Below, in pieces: positions 26,475 through 34,297 of a stretch of DNA of 64,000 bases (position 1 is the first letter of the stretch; every line of letters starts with the position of its first letter). The notes beneath the pieces were generated by a model that worked only from the letters and a program-made list of their open reading frames with translations, did not search any database and was not told the origin of the DNA. The stretch is taken from positions 8,296,515-8,360,514 of the forward strand of contig NZ_CP101750.1 of assembly GCF_026810505.1 (NCBI RefSeq), written 5' to 3'. This DNA comes from Streptomyces sp. Je 1-369 (GTDB lineage Bacteria > Actinomycetota > Actinomycetes > Streptomycetales > Streptomycetaceae). The position numbers and the translations under genes were made by a program.

Positions 26475-27473
26475 TCAGGTGCGGTGCGCGGGGAGCCAGC
26501 CGTTCTGGACCGCGTGGACGCCCGCCTCGAAGCGGCTGCGTGCCTGGAGTGCGTCCATGAGTTCGGCCGCGAAGCGGCGGGCGGTGCGGGTGGAGACGCC
26601 CAGGCGCTTGGCGATCGCATCGTCCTTCAGCCCCTGGGCGAGCAGCCGGAGGGCCTCGCGGTGCTGCGGGGTGAGGCCGTCGGTGTCCCGTTCCACCGTG
26701 GGCACCAAGGGGTTCGCGGCCTGCCAGGTGCTGTCGAACAGCTCGCACAGGGCCGTGATGACGCCCTGCCCCGTGAGGACCACGGCGCCGCAGCTCGCGT
26801 CCGCGGGGTCCAGGGGGAGGACGGCCTCGGTCCGGTCCGCGATGATCATGCGGATCGGCAGGCTGGGAGCGGTGCGGACGTGGCCGCCGCGTTCGTGGAG
26901 CCACTGGACGTGCCGGAGCGTGGGCTGATGGTTGCGGACGCTGTCGAGGTAGATGGTCCGTACCGTGACACCGCGGTCCAGCAGGGTCGCGTTCGGCTTG
27001 CGGCTGGCCTGCAGGTCGCTCTCCGAATGGGCGCCGCCCGGAGCGAGGGTCATGATCTCGTGGCGGACGTCGGAGGCGAGTCGGGCGAGCCGGTCGCGTA
27101 TCTCCTCCGCACCGGTCAGCTCCTCGGTGTGTAAGCCGGCCGAGGGTCTGTACAGGGAGGCGCACTCCGCGACGAGTTGCGCGGCCGCGACCCTAGCGGT
27201 CTCCAGACGCTCCTGGTGGGCGGCGAGTTCGGCCTGCTGGCGGGCGAGCAGCAACTTCATCGCCTGTTCCGGGCCCAGTACCCGGAAAGCACTGTCGGCC
27301 TTGGCCGTCGGTCGGACGAGTGCGAGGGAATGGAGCCGGTCGAGGCAGTTCCGTAACCGGTCCTCCGGCAGTGCGAGTCGCTGGGACAGTGCGGATATCC
27401 CGTCGTCACGATGGTCCAGCATGGCGCGGTAGACGCGTTCGGTGTCCGTGTCGAGTCCGAGTGCGGCCAGCAT
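26475..27473 (-). CDS. TrmB/LuxR-type transcriptional regulator
   Basis: 332 residues from the ATG at 27473 (MLAALGLD), with GGGAGAA upstream; an upstream GTG would add 27 basic residues. The N-terminal TrmB-like winged helix (TERVYRAMLDHRDDGISALS) is followed by a helical linker. A phospholipase-D-like sensor region follows (IMTLAPGG, IRMIIADRTEAVL). The C-terminal LuxR HTH reads LTPQHREALRLLAQGLKDDAIAKRLGVSTRTARR. It is the only regulator in the cluster and points away from it; likely pathway-specific activator responding to a small ligand. Confidence 0.88.
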   Translation of the reverse strand: MLAALGLDTDTERVYRAMLDHRDDGISALSQRLALPEDRLRNCLDRLHSLALVRPTAKADSAFRVLGPEQAMKLLLARQQAELAAHQERLETARVAAAQLVAECASLYRPSAGLHTEELTGAEEIRDRLARLASDVRHEIMTLAPGGAHSESDLQASRKPNATLLDRGVTVRTIYLDSVRNHQPTLRHVQWLHERGGHVRTAPSLPIRMIIADRTEAVLPLDPADASCGAVVLTGQGVITALCELFDSTWQAANPLVPTVERDTDGLTPQHREALRLLAQGLKDDAIAKRLGVSTRTARRFAAELMDALQARSRFEAGVHAVQNGWLPAHRT

Positions 27474-27813
27474 GAGGTGTTTCTCCCGATCGGTGAACGT
27501 GTCCGGAAAGGCGTGGGGAGGGAGGCGCGGTGGTCTCCGCGACGGGCGGGGCAACCGGGCGATCAGCCTTTGGGTGGTCCTGCGGACACGGTGCGACGAC
27601 GTCTGGTGTGTGCATGGGGCATGGAATGAACTTCCGATGCGTGAGTGATCTTGTCAAGGTCACCTTTCGGCCCACGAACCCATCCATACGGGGCTGCCGA
27701 ACCCGGCCACCACCGTGCAGGACCGGCCTCGTAAAGGCAGCTTCCGCCGTTCGGCCGACAGATCGTCCGGGACGTACCGGCTCTGTCCGGCGCCATGGAG
27801 GACCGGGCTGACC

Positions 27814-27921
27814 ATGACGGATGCCGAACCGTCGGCGGCCCGCGACGACTTCGCGGGCCGCGGGCGCGTGGCCTTCGGCCCGCTCGTACCCGTGAAGTCG
27901 TGCCAGGTGCGAGGCCTGTAA
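27814..27921 (+). CDS. Candidate 35-residue peptide gene
   Basis: ATG with GGAGG 12 bases upstream; the peptide begins MTDAEPSAARDDFAGRG and ends in PVKSCQVRGL. The acidic first half and Gly/Val/Pro/Cys-containing end resemble a leader-core layout, and third positions are mostly G/C. No tailoring enzyme of a known RiPP class is nearby except the cluster's oxygenases and ligases. It could be chance; the call is weak. Confidence 0.28.
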   Translation: MTDAEPSAARDDFAGRGRVAFGPLVPVKSCQVRGL

Positions 27922-27995
27922 TCAAGCCTGCCCGCGAAGGCACAATTTTTACGACGGCTTGGCCTTCGGCAGGCGCCCGCGCGCAGGCGCTGTGA

Positions 27996-28015
27996 CCGCC
28001 CCGTTCGCGGGGCGG
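27996..28015. terminator. Strong TTCG-loop hairpin
   Basis: CCGCCCCGTTCGCGGGGCGG is an 8-bp perfect G/C stem closed by TTCG. It lies 40 bases after the leftward MFS stop, in position to end that transcript. Confidence 0.75.
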
Positions 28016-28056
28016 GGGCGTCTGTCGCGCGGGGGGGTGTGAGGTGACGCCGTCGG

Positions 28057-29391
28057 TCAGGGCGCCTTGGCGGCCCCGTCGGCCTCCGGTGCGGGTATGG
28101 CGGACGCCCCGGGCGCGGTGGGCCCCTGTTCCGCGCCGGACGGAGAATGTGAGCCGGTCCGCAGACCCAGTGCCCAGGCGGCCGCGGTCGTCAGGACGCT
28201 GAGGAGGCCGGCTGCCAGGAACACCGGGCGGGGATCGCCGTGATTGAGCGTGGTGAGCGCACCGCCCGCGAGGGCTCCGACCGGGCTCGCCGCCAGCGCG
28301 GCCACCTTGGCCGTGGCGGTGACCCGGCCCAACAGGGCTCGTGGCACCAGGCGTTGGCGCAGCGTGCGGATGAGTACCACCGCTGTCACCGTGGAACCCC
28401 CGAGCAGCAAATTCAGCACCAGGAGCGGGACCAGGGAGGTCGCCACCCCCAGGGACGCCAGTGTGGTCCCCAGACAGGCCGCGCTGAGTGCGATGAGGGT
28501 CTCGTGCCGCATCCTGCGGCCGAGCCGGAGGGCCACCGCGGTGCCGAGCACCCCGCCCACGCCGCCTGCCGCGACGACGGCACTCGCCTCGGAGGCGCTG
28601 AGGTGGAGGGTGTCGCGCAGGTAGAAGACCAGGAGGTAGCCGACGGCGAGGAAGAGATTGGCGCTTGCCTGCAAGCAGGTCACCACGAGCACGACACGCA
28701 GGGACCGCAGACAGCGGAAGCCCTCGACCAGGTCGCCCCGCACCCCGCGCAGGGCCTCGCGCAGCGGCGGGGACGGGGGTCGGCTCGCCCGGCCCTTGCC
28801 GCGCAGTACGTGCAGGACGGAAACGAAGGACACCGCGAAGGTGCAGGCGTTGACCAGGAGCGCGACCTGGAGGCCCCACAGTGCCGACAGCACGCCGACC
28901 AGCCCCGGGCCGACGATCTGCGCGCTCTGATTCGCGGCCTCCAGGAGCGAGTTCGTACGGACCAGGCGTTCCTCCTCGACCAGGTCCCGCACCGCCACGG
29001 TGAGCGCGGTCTCGAAGAACACGCCGGCCCCCGCCGCGACGAACGCGAGGGCGAGGATCACCGGGACGGCGAGCTGCGAGGTGGCCGCGAGTACGGCGAG
29101 GGAGAGGAAGACCCCGAACCGTACGACGTCCATGGTCAGCATGACGTTACGGGGGTTCAGCCGGTCCACCAGCGCACCGGCGGGCAGGCCGACAAGGAGA
29201 TAGCCGACGGTCCGCGGGATGGCGGCCATCACCGCCGCGTACGGGGAACCGCTGACCTCGAGGACGAGCAGGGGAATCGCGAGGATCGCGAGACCGTCGC
29301 CGATCAGTGAGACGCTCTGCCCGGCGAGGAAGACGCGGAACGCCAGGGGCGAAGGGCGGACGGGCGCCGCTGAGGTCAAGGCATTCGTCAT
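28057..29391 (-). CDS. MFS transporter, probable exporter of the cluster product
   Basis: 444 residues, twelve helices. The start SPLAFRVFLAGQSVSLIGDGLAILAIPLLV is split here by helix features typical of the MFS_3/enterobactin-exporter-like group. The TM2-3 loop GLPAGALVDRLNPRNVML is conserved. The C-tail is Pro/Ala-rich. It lies between regulator and biosynthetic genes on the opposite strand, so export or self-protection for the product is the natural reading (inference). Confidence 0.88.
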   Translation of the reverse strand: MTNALTSAAPVRPSPLAFRVFLAGQSVSLIGDGLAILAIPLLVLEVSGSPYAAVMAAIPRTVGYLLVGLPAGALVDRLNPRNVMLTMDVVRFGVFLSLAVLAATSQLAVPVILALAFVAAGAGVFFETALTVAVRDLVEEERLVRTNSLLEAANQSAQIVGPGLVGVLSALWGLQVALLVNACTFAVSFVSVLHVLRGKGRASRPPSPPLREALRGVRGDLVEGFRCLRSLRVVLVVTCLQASANLFLAVGYLLVFYLRDTLHLSASEASAVVAAGGVGGVLGTAVALRLGRRMRHETLIALSAACLGTTLASLGVATSLVPLLVLNLLLGGSTVTAVVLIRTLRQRLVPRALLGRVTATAKVAALAASPVGALAGGALTTLNHGDPRPVFLAAGLLSVLTTAAAWALGLRTGSHSPSGAEQGPTAPGASAIPAPEADGAAKAP

Positions 29392-29985
29392 AAAGGCTGT
29401 GTCTCCACCGGTTGTTCAGCTCTCTTCGGGCTGCGAAGTCACGAGTCGCGTCAAGGGATGTGGTAGAGGGTGAGGTGACGGCATCGACCCGCCCTGAATT
29501 GCCGGTTCGCCGTGGAATTCGTGGCGTCGCACGCTCAGAACACCATGCGATCGGGGAACGGCCCCCATCAACCCCTTCGGCCTGGACGGTATCGGCCACT
29601 GCATTCATCGGCCAGGCATGGAACCGTCCGACGGCGGCCTGGGGAAAGGACACCGCAGCTTTGCGGGTGGTGTATCAATAGTGCGTCGGATGACGGACGG
29701 ACGGCCTGGGTGTCAACCGCCGGTGAAGCGGGCCCGCTCTGTGAGGAACACGTGCCTCACCTACGCTGACGTCGTGGTCCGCGCCGGTACGGACCTGGCC
29801 GCCGCGTCGAGTGAACGCAGAGGATGCTGCCCGGGCGTGCGGGCGACCGGCGGGTGCGCGGGGCCGTTCGCGGCCGGGACCGCCGTCGGCCGAGCACGGG
29901 AATGTCCGGCGGAGCACGGGAATGTCGGCCGAGCACAAGAACGTCAACCGAGCACAGGAACAAGGGTGATGGGGGAGGGGGCGCC
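29392..29985. other. Divergent promoter region with tandem repeats
   Basis: Between the leftward exporter and the rightward 128-residue gene. It contains AT-richer stretches that could hold both promoters and the four-unit repeat at 29889. No coherent gene is seen on either strand. Confidence 0.5.
29889..29966. repeat. Four imperfect tandem repeats of about 19 bp
   Basis: Units follow CGAGCACrrGAAyrTCnnC: GAGCACGGGAATGTCCGG, GAGCACGGGAATGTCGGC, GAGCACAAGAACGTCAAC and GAGCACAGGAACAAGGG. They end about 20 bases before the start of the small gene, so they may be iterated regulator sites. Confidence 0.75.
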
Positions 29986-30372
29986 ATGTATCTCGTACAT
30001 GTCCGTCTGGACGGGCCCGCTGATGTGCCGCTGCCGACGGGGACGGGAGCTGCCTTGGCCTCCTGCGCCGAGCCGGGAGACGGCCTGGAGCACGTCAGCG
30101 TGGACCCGGACGGGCCCGGCGGACCCGTGGTCGGCCTCTTCCTGACCGCTCCGAGCCTGGCCGTCGCGGAACTGAGGGCCGCGGCCCTGTGCTTGCGATC
30201 ACTCGCCGCGCATTTCCCCTTGGCGCCCTTCCGGATGGCGTCCTGCGGAGTGGTGCTGATTCCGGAGTTCTGGGATCGCATGGCGTCCCCGTCACCCGTG
30301 GACGGGATAGGACACAACATGTTCCGTCCACCGGAACCCCCTTCCGAAGGGGACGGCGAGTTGCCAGAGTAG
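29986..30372 (+). CDS. Small conserved hypothetical protein of the cluster
   Basis: 128 residues from the ATG giving MYLVHVRLDGP, preceded by GGGGGAGGGGG. A first half with beta strands (MYLVHVRL, HVSVDPD, PVVGLFL) and a helix of Ala/Leu (AELRAAALCLRSLAAHF) suggest a small ferredoxin-like fold. I know similar small proteins only loosely as neighbours of streptomycete peptide genes. It directly precedes the secreted 69-residue peptide and may act on or with it. Confidence 0.6.
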   Translation: MYLVHVRLDGPADVPLPTGTGAALASCAEPGDGLEHVSVDPDGPGGPVVGLFLTAPSLAVAELRAAALCLRSLAAHFPLAPFRMASCGVVLIPEFWDRMASPSPVDGIGHNMFRPPEPPSEGDGELPE

Positions 30373-30466
30373 GGGCACCGGCGCGGCGAGGAGAGCCAAA
30401 AGCACTCCGAGCGGATTCCGGAAGTTCGCCGAAAATGCAGAACGCAATTCACCGAAAGGCCGTTCC

Positions 30467-30676
30467 GTGAGACTCACCCCGACTTTCAGGATCGTCGCAG
30501 CCGGCAGCATCGCGCTCGGCGCCCTCCTCATGGCTCAGGCGGTCTCCCCGGGCAGTGCTCAGGCCTCCCCCCAGGTACGTTCCGAAAGCACGTCCGCCGC
30601 CACCGTGCCGGCGGGCGACCTGTCCCAGCTCATCCCGGACGTGATGCACAGCGCCGATGTGACCTGGGGCAGTTGA
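30467..30676 (+). CDS. Small secreted peptide (69 residues), possible signal or precursor
   Basis: GTG start with AAAGG about 10 bases upstream. The peptide has a classic Sec signal: MRLTPTFR, a hydrophobic core IVAAGSIALGALLMAQA, and a cleavage site near AQA-S at 33/34. The mature part is about 36 residues, Ser/Thr/Ala-rich, ending DVMHSADVTWGS. The sharp end motif and location between a TrmB/LuxR-type regulator and biosynthetic genes would suit an extracellular signalling peptide or a ribosomal precursor; neither is shown. Confidence 0.6.
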   Translation: MRLTPTFRIVAAGSIALGALLMAQAVSPGSAQASPQVRSESTSAATVPAGDLSQLIPDVMHSADVTWGS

Positions 30677-31055
30677 GCCCGGGCGCTCCCTTCACCCCCG
30701 CCGCGCAGGTCGGGTGAGCGCGGCGCCCCTCGTCGTACGCGACCACGCTCCGGCCCCCTGCCGCGACACCCCCGCATGAGCGAGAGGCGCGCACGGACGT
30801 CGGCCCACGCCGATCACGGTGACGTGTCGCCGCGTCCCCGGCCGCAGTGAGCCGCAGTGGTCCTCCCCCGGCCGACGCCGAGTCGCCCGGCACCCGTAGC
30901 GCTTCGGGACGTGTTCGTCGAGCACGCTCCCTCGGCCGTGCACCGCACATCCATTCTTCAGTGGAGCCCGCCCCCGGCGCGGCGGCGGCTTCGCGTGTTG
31001 CCGCGCCCGGCCCATGCCTCCCCATCCCAGGAACTGACATGGAGCAACGCAGACC
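30677..31055. other. Leader region before the biosynthetic operon
   Basis: 379 bases with no coherent frame. It should contain the promoter of the ten-gene operon; GGAG at 31039 is the ribosome site for the first gene. I see no obvious -10/-35 pair or operator. Confidence 0.5.
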
Positions 31056-31784
31056 ATGACGACTGCCCTCACCCCGCGCACCCAGCAGGAACTCCTCGAC
31101 CAGGGCTACACCCTGCTCGACGGCATCACCACCGACGAACAGGCCGCCGCGGCCCTACAGGATCTCGGCGCCCTCATACCGCAGTACGACGGGCAGCTGC
31201 GCTATCAGGTGAAGGCCGCCCCCGGCTTCGAGGACCGGCGCTACTCCAAGAGCACCAACACCATCCTCGTGCACACCGAGGCACCCGGCTGGAACCCGCC
31301 GCCCCGTTACCTCGCTCTCCACTGCCGCGTCCAGGCCCGGTGCGGCAGCGGACAGACCGAACTCGCCGACGCGTACGCCTTCATCGCCTCCCTCAGCGAG
31401 GAGGAGCGTCGGACGGTGCAGGGCGAAGCCATCGACTGGGTAGGCCACAACACCGGTGGCACCGGCACCGCCGGAGTGCGCCGCCCCGCGGTGGAGAGCA
31501 CTCCCGAGGGCCGTGACATCGTCCGGTTCAGCTACAACCTGCTGACCGCCGGCCACTACGACCCTCCGGTCGACGCCGACGTACCCGCCGACGAACTGCC
31601 GTTGGGCTCCCTGGGACGCGAACTGGCCGTGCGGGCCGAGACGTTCTTCCGGGACAACAAGGTGTCCGTCCTCATTCCGGAGGACTCGATCCTCGTCTGG
31701 GACAACCAGCGGATGCTGCACGCCCGCTCCTCCTACAGCGACGCGCGACGCCACCTCACGCGCTACTGGCTCCAGGAGTCCTAA
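31056..31784 (+). CDS. TauD/clavaminate-synthase-like Fe(II)/2-oxoglutarate oxygenase
   Basis: 242 residues. The iron-binding facial triad is visible: His73-Thr-Glu75 in ILVHTEAPG and distal His222 in NQRMLHARSS. Arg236 in RRHLTRYW lies in the position that binds 2-oxoglutarate. The acidic ligand is Glu, as in the clavaminate synthase/VioC subgroup that acts on free amino acids. The protein is on the short side but has all core strands. Likely hydroxylates, desaturates or cyclises an amino acid or dipeptide of the pathway. Confidence 0.87.
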   Translation: MTTALTPRTQQELLDQGYTLLDGITTDEQAAAALQDLGALIPQYDGQLRYQVKAAPGFEDRRYSKSTNTILVHTEAPGWNPPPRYLALHCRVQARCGSGQTELADAYAFIASLSEEERRTVQGEAIDWVGHNTGGTGTAGVRRPAVESTPEGRDIVRFSYNLLTAGHYDPPVDADVPADELPLGSLGRELAVRAETFFRDNKVSVLIPEDSILVWDNQRMLHARSSYSDARRHLTRYWLQES

Positions 31785-31886
31785 GAAGCCTGTCGTTGAA
31801 CCCCACCGTGGGCCCCCGGCGCCGCTGGAAGGCGGAGCCCCCACCACCCGCGGTGCCGGTCGGCACCGCTCCCCGTGAGGAATGTG

Positions 31887-32924
31887 ATGAACAGCGACAC
31901 CCCGATCCTTGAAGGCGGCCCCGATGACGCGGTCGGGCAGGAGATCCCGGGCCCCCCGCTCCCCGAGGGCATCCCGACCTTCGACCCGAACGACCCGGTG
32001 GAGAACGCGGTGATCCGCCGACTCGTCGGCAACTGGCACCGCCGTGCCACCGTCAAGCGGGAGGAGCCCGACCTCGACGAACTGTTCGACCTGTCACGCG
32101 CGGACTACCCCGAGCGGATCCTGCCCTTCCGTGACCACCCGACGTTCCTCGGCCTGGACCCGGAGAAGCGGGCCGAACTGCTGAGCTGGGCGTGGATCGC
32201 GTACAACCGGCACACCGTCATGGCCGAGCAGAAGGTGGCCAACCCCGCGTTCGCGCTGGTCATGGAGGGGGAGTACCCGGGCCTCACCGGGGAGGCGCTC
32301 AACCTGTCACTGGCCCAGGCGATGGTCGATGAGCAGTACCACACGCTCATGCACCTCAACGCGAGCGCGGTGACCCGCAGGAAGCGGGGGCACGCCATGC
32401 CGGACAACGCGCTGCCGCTCTCCCACACCGCGCGCGTCCACCAGGAACTGCGGGACCGAGCGGGCGAGCGCTGGGAGAAGTCCCTGACGACGCTGGCCTT
32501 CGCGACGGTCTCGGAGATCTCCATCAACGCGTACCTCGACCTGCTCGCCGAGGACACGACGATCCAGCCGATCAACAGCACGACCGCGAAGCTGCACAAC
32601 CGCGACGAGTACTGTCACGCGTCCATCTCGCACGTGCTCGCCGAGATGGTCTACCACCACCTCGACGCCCGCCAGCGCAGGTACTTCCTGGACATGCTGA
32701 TGCAGGGCCTCGACGCCTTCGTGGCCAACGACTACTCGACCTGGCACCGGATCGTCGACCTCGCCGGCATCGACGGCGGGCACGAGATGCTCGCGGACTG
32801 CCAGGCGGACGCGGGCCGTGCGCGGCTGGTCCGCGACTACACCGGACTGCACAAGCTGGTGGAGCAGATGGGCGTGTCCGACCAGGTGGACTTCGACTGG
32901 TCCCGCTCCCACATCGCCCACTGA
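31887..32924 (+). CDS. AurF-family diiron N-oxygenase
   Basis: 345 residues; the ATG is chosen over a GTG 12 bases earlier because GAGG sits 7 bases ahead. All seven AurF iron ligands can be matched at nearly the same spacing. Glu114, Glu149, His152, Glu210, His237, Glu241 and His244 correspond to AurF Glu101, Glu136, His139, Glu196, His223, Glu227 and His230. The last three read HNRDEYCH. AurF and CmlI oxidise an arylamine to nitro; other relatives oxidise aliphatic amines. Here it probably N-oxidises an amino group of the pathway intermediate. Confidence 0.88.
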   Translation: MNSDTPILEGGPDDAVGQEIPGPPLPEGIPTFDPNDPVENAVIRRLVGNWHRRATVKREEPDLDELFDLSRADYPERILPFRDHPTFLGLDPEKRAELLSWAWIAYNRHTVMAEQKVANPAFALVMEGEYPGLTGEALNLSLAQAMVDEQYHTLMHLNASAVTRRKRGHAMPDNALPLSHTARVHQELRDRAGERWEKSLTTLAFATVSEISINAYLDLLAEDTTIQPINSTTAKLHNRDEYCHASISHVLAEMVYHHLDARQRRYFLDMLMQGLDAFVANDYSTWHRIVDLAGIDGGHEMLADCQADAGRARLVRDYTGLHKLVEQMGVSDQVDFDWSRSHIAH

Positions 32925-32986
32925 CGCTGCCCTGGCACGCGACCGGTGGCGGGTGCCCCGCCACCGAGGACCCATGAGGATTCCGT

Positions 32987-34297
32987 GTGAAGACCTACTC
33001 CCACGAACGCCTGGCGGCGCTCGCTCGCGACCGCGGGATGTCCGAGGAGTACCTGCGCGACCTGCGGGTCGTCTCCTCCGTCCTGCCCTTCAAGGTGAAC
33101 GAGTACGTCGCCGACCAGCTCATCGACTGGTCGGCGGCGCCCGACGACCCGATCTTCCGGCTCACCTTCCCGCACCGCGACATGCTCCCGCCGGACGTCT
33201 TCGGGAACATCGCGGCCCTCCATGACAGCGAGGCGCCGCGCGACGTCCTGCGCAAGGCCGCCGCCGACGCCCAGGAACTGCTCAACCCCCACCCCGGCGA
33301 CCAGCTCGAGGCCAATGTGCCGACACTGGACGGACGCAGGCTCGACGGGCTCCAGCACAAGTACGACGAAACCCTGCTGGTCTTCCCCTCACAGGGCCAG
33401 ACCTGCCACGCGTACTGCGGATACTGCTTCCGCTGGGCCCAGTTCGTCGGGGTGGCCGAACTCAGGCAGGCGCTGCGCTCACCCGAGGACCTCACCGGCT
33501 ACCTGGCGAACCACCGCGAGGTCACCGACGTCCTCTTCACCGGCGGCGACCCCATGATCATGAAGACCGCGGTGCTGAAGCGCTGGATCGAGCCGCTGCT
33601 CGACCCGGCCATGGAGAGCGTGCGCACGCTGCGCTTCGGGACCAAGGCGCTCTCCTACTGGCCGGCCCGCTTCACCGGCGACGCCGACGCGGACGATCTG
33701 CTGCGGCTCCTCGAACGCTGTGTCGCGGCCGGCCGGCACGTCGCGGTCATGGCGCACTTCTCCCACCCGAGGGAGCTGGAGACCCCGGTGGTGCGGGAGG
33801 CCATCGCGCGTCTGCGGTCGACCGGCGCGGTGATCCGCGCCCAGGCACCGCTGATCGCTCACGTCAACGACCGCGCGGACGCCTGGTCGCGGATGTGGCA
33901 GCAGCTCGTGGAGCTCGGCGTGGTGCCGTACTACATGTTCGTCGAGCGGGACACCGGCGCCCGCAGCTACTTCGGTGTGCCGCTCGCCGAGGCGCTGGAC
34001 ATCTACAACAACGCCATCCGCGGCGTCTCCGGGCTTGCCCGCTCCGCCCGGGGCCCGGTGATGTCGGCCTCGCCGGGGAAGGTCCTGCTGGACTCGGTGA
34101 CCACCGTCGCGGGGGAGCGGGTCTTCTCGCTGCGGCTGCTCCAGGCCCGTGATGCCCGGCTGGTGGGGCGGCAGTTCTTCGCGCGGTACGACCCGAAGGC
34201 GGAGTGGTTCGACGACCTCCGCCCCGCGCTGGGCTCCTGGTTCCCCGGGCAGCCGGACCCCGAAGCGTCCCAGTCGCCACGAGCGGGTGACCGGTGA
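32987..34297 (+). CDS. KamA-family radical SAM aminomutase
   Basis: 436 residues from GTG. The [4Fe-4S]/SAM cluster motif is C140-x3-C144-x2-C147 in CHAYCGYCFRW. TGGDP supplies the GGE-like SAM contact. The probable PLP lysine is Lys365 in SASPGKVLL, aligned with the lysine of lysine 2,3-aminomutase. By eye alignment the two aspartates that recognise lysine in LAM (Asp293, Asp330) fall on Arg321 and Ser360. Glutamate 2,3-aminomutase also replaces both, so an acidic substrate is plausible. Role: moves the alpha-amino group to the beta carbon. Confidence 0.86.
   Translation: MKTYSHERLAALARDRGMSEEYLRDLRVVSSVLPFKVNEYVADQLIDWSAAPDDPIFRLTFPHRDMLPPDVFGNIAALHDSEAPRDVLRKAAADAQELLNPHPGDQLEANVPTLDGRRLDGLQHKYDETLLVFPSQGQTCHAYCGYCFRWAQFVGVAELRQALRSPEDLTGYLANHREVTDVLFTGGDPMIMKTAVLKRWIEPLLDPAMESVRTLRFGTKALSYWPARFTGDADADDLLRLLERCVAAGRHVAVMAHFSHPRELETPVVREAIARLRSTGAVIRAQAPLIAHVNDRADAWSRMWQQLVELGVVPYYMFVERDTGARSYFGVPLAEALDIYNNAIRGVSGLARSARGPVMSASPGKVLLDSVTTVAGERVFSLRLLQARDARLVGRQFFARYDPKAEWFDDLRPALGSWFPGQPDPEASQSPRAGDR

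Larger units (their letters stand above)
27474..28056. other. Intergenic region with a short frame and a hairpin
   Basis: It lies between two leftward genes. It holds the regulator promoter, a 35-codon forward frame at 27814 with GGAGG upstream, and the strong TTCG hairpin at 27996. Nothing else is recognised. Confidence 0.5.

Noticed and set aside
29889..29966. The tandem repeat as part of a longer coding start for the 128-residue protein
   Set aside because: The frame through it is Arg/Ser/Thr-rich and repeats do not keep a constant reading frame; the ATG at 29986 with a purine-rich ribosome site is better.
32987..34297. Calling the aminomutase a lysine 2,3-aminomutase
   Set aside because: The PLP and iron-sulfur residues fit, but the lysine-recognising aspartates do not, so lysine should not be assumed.
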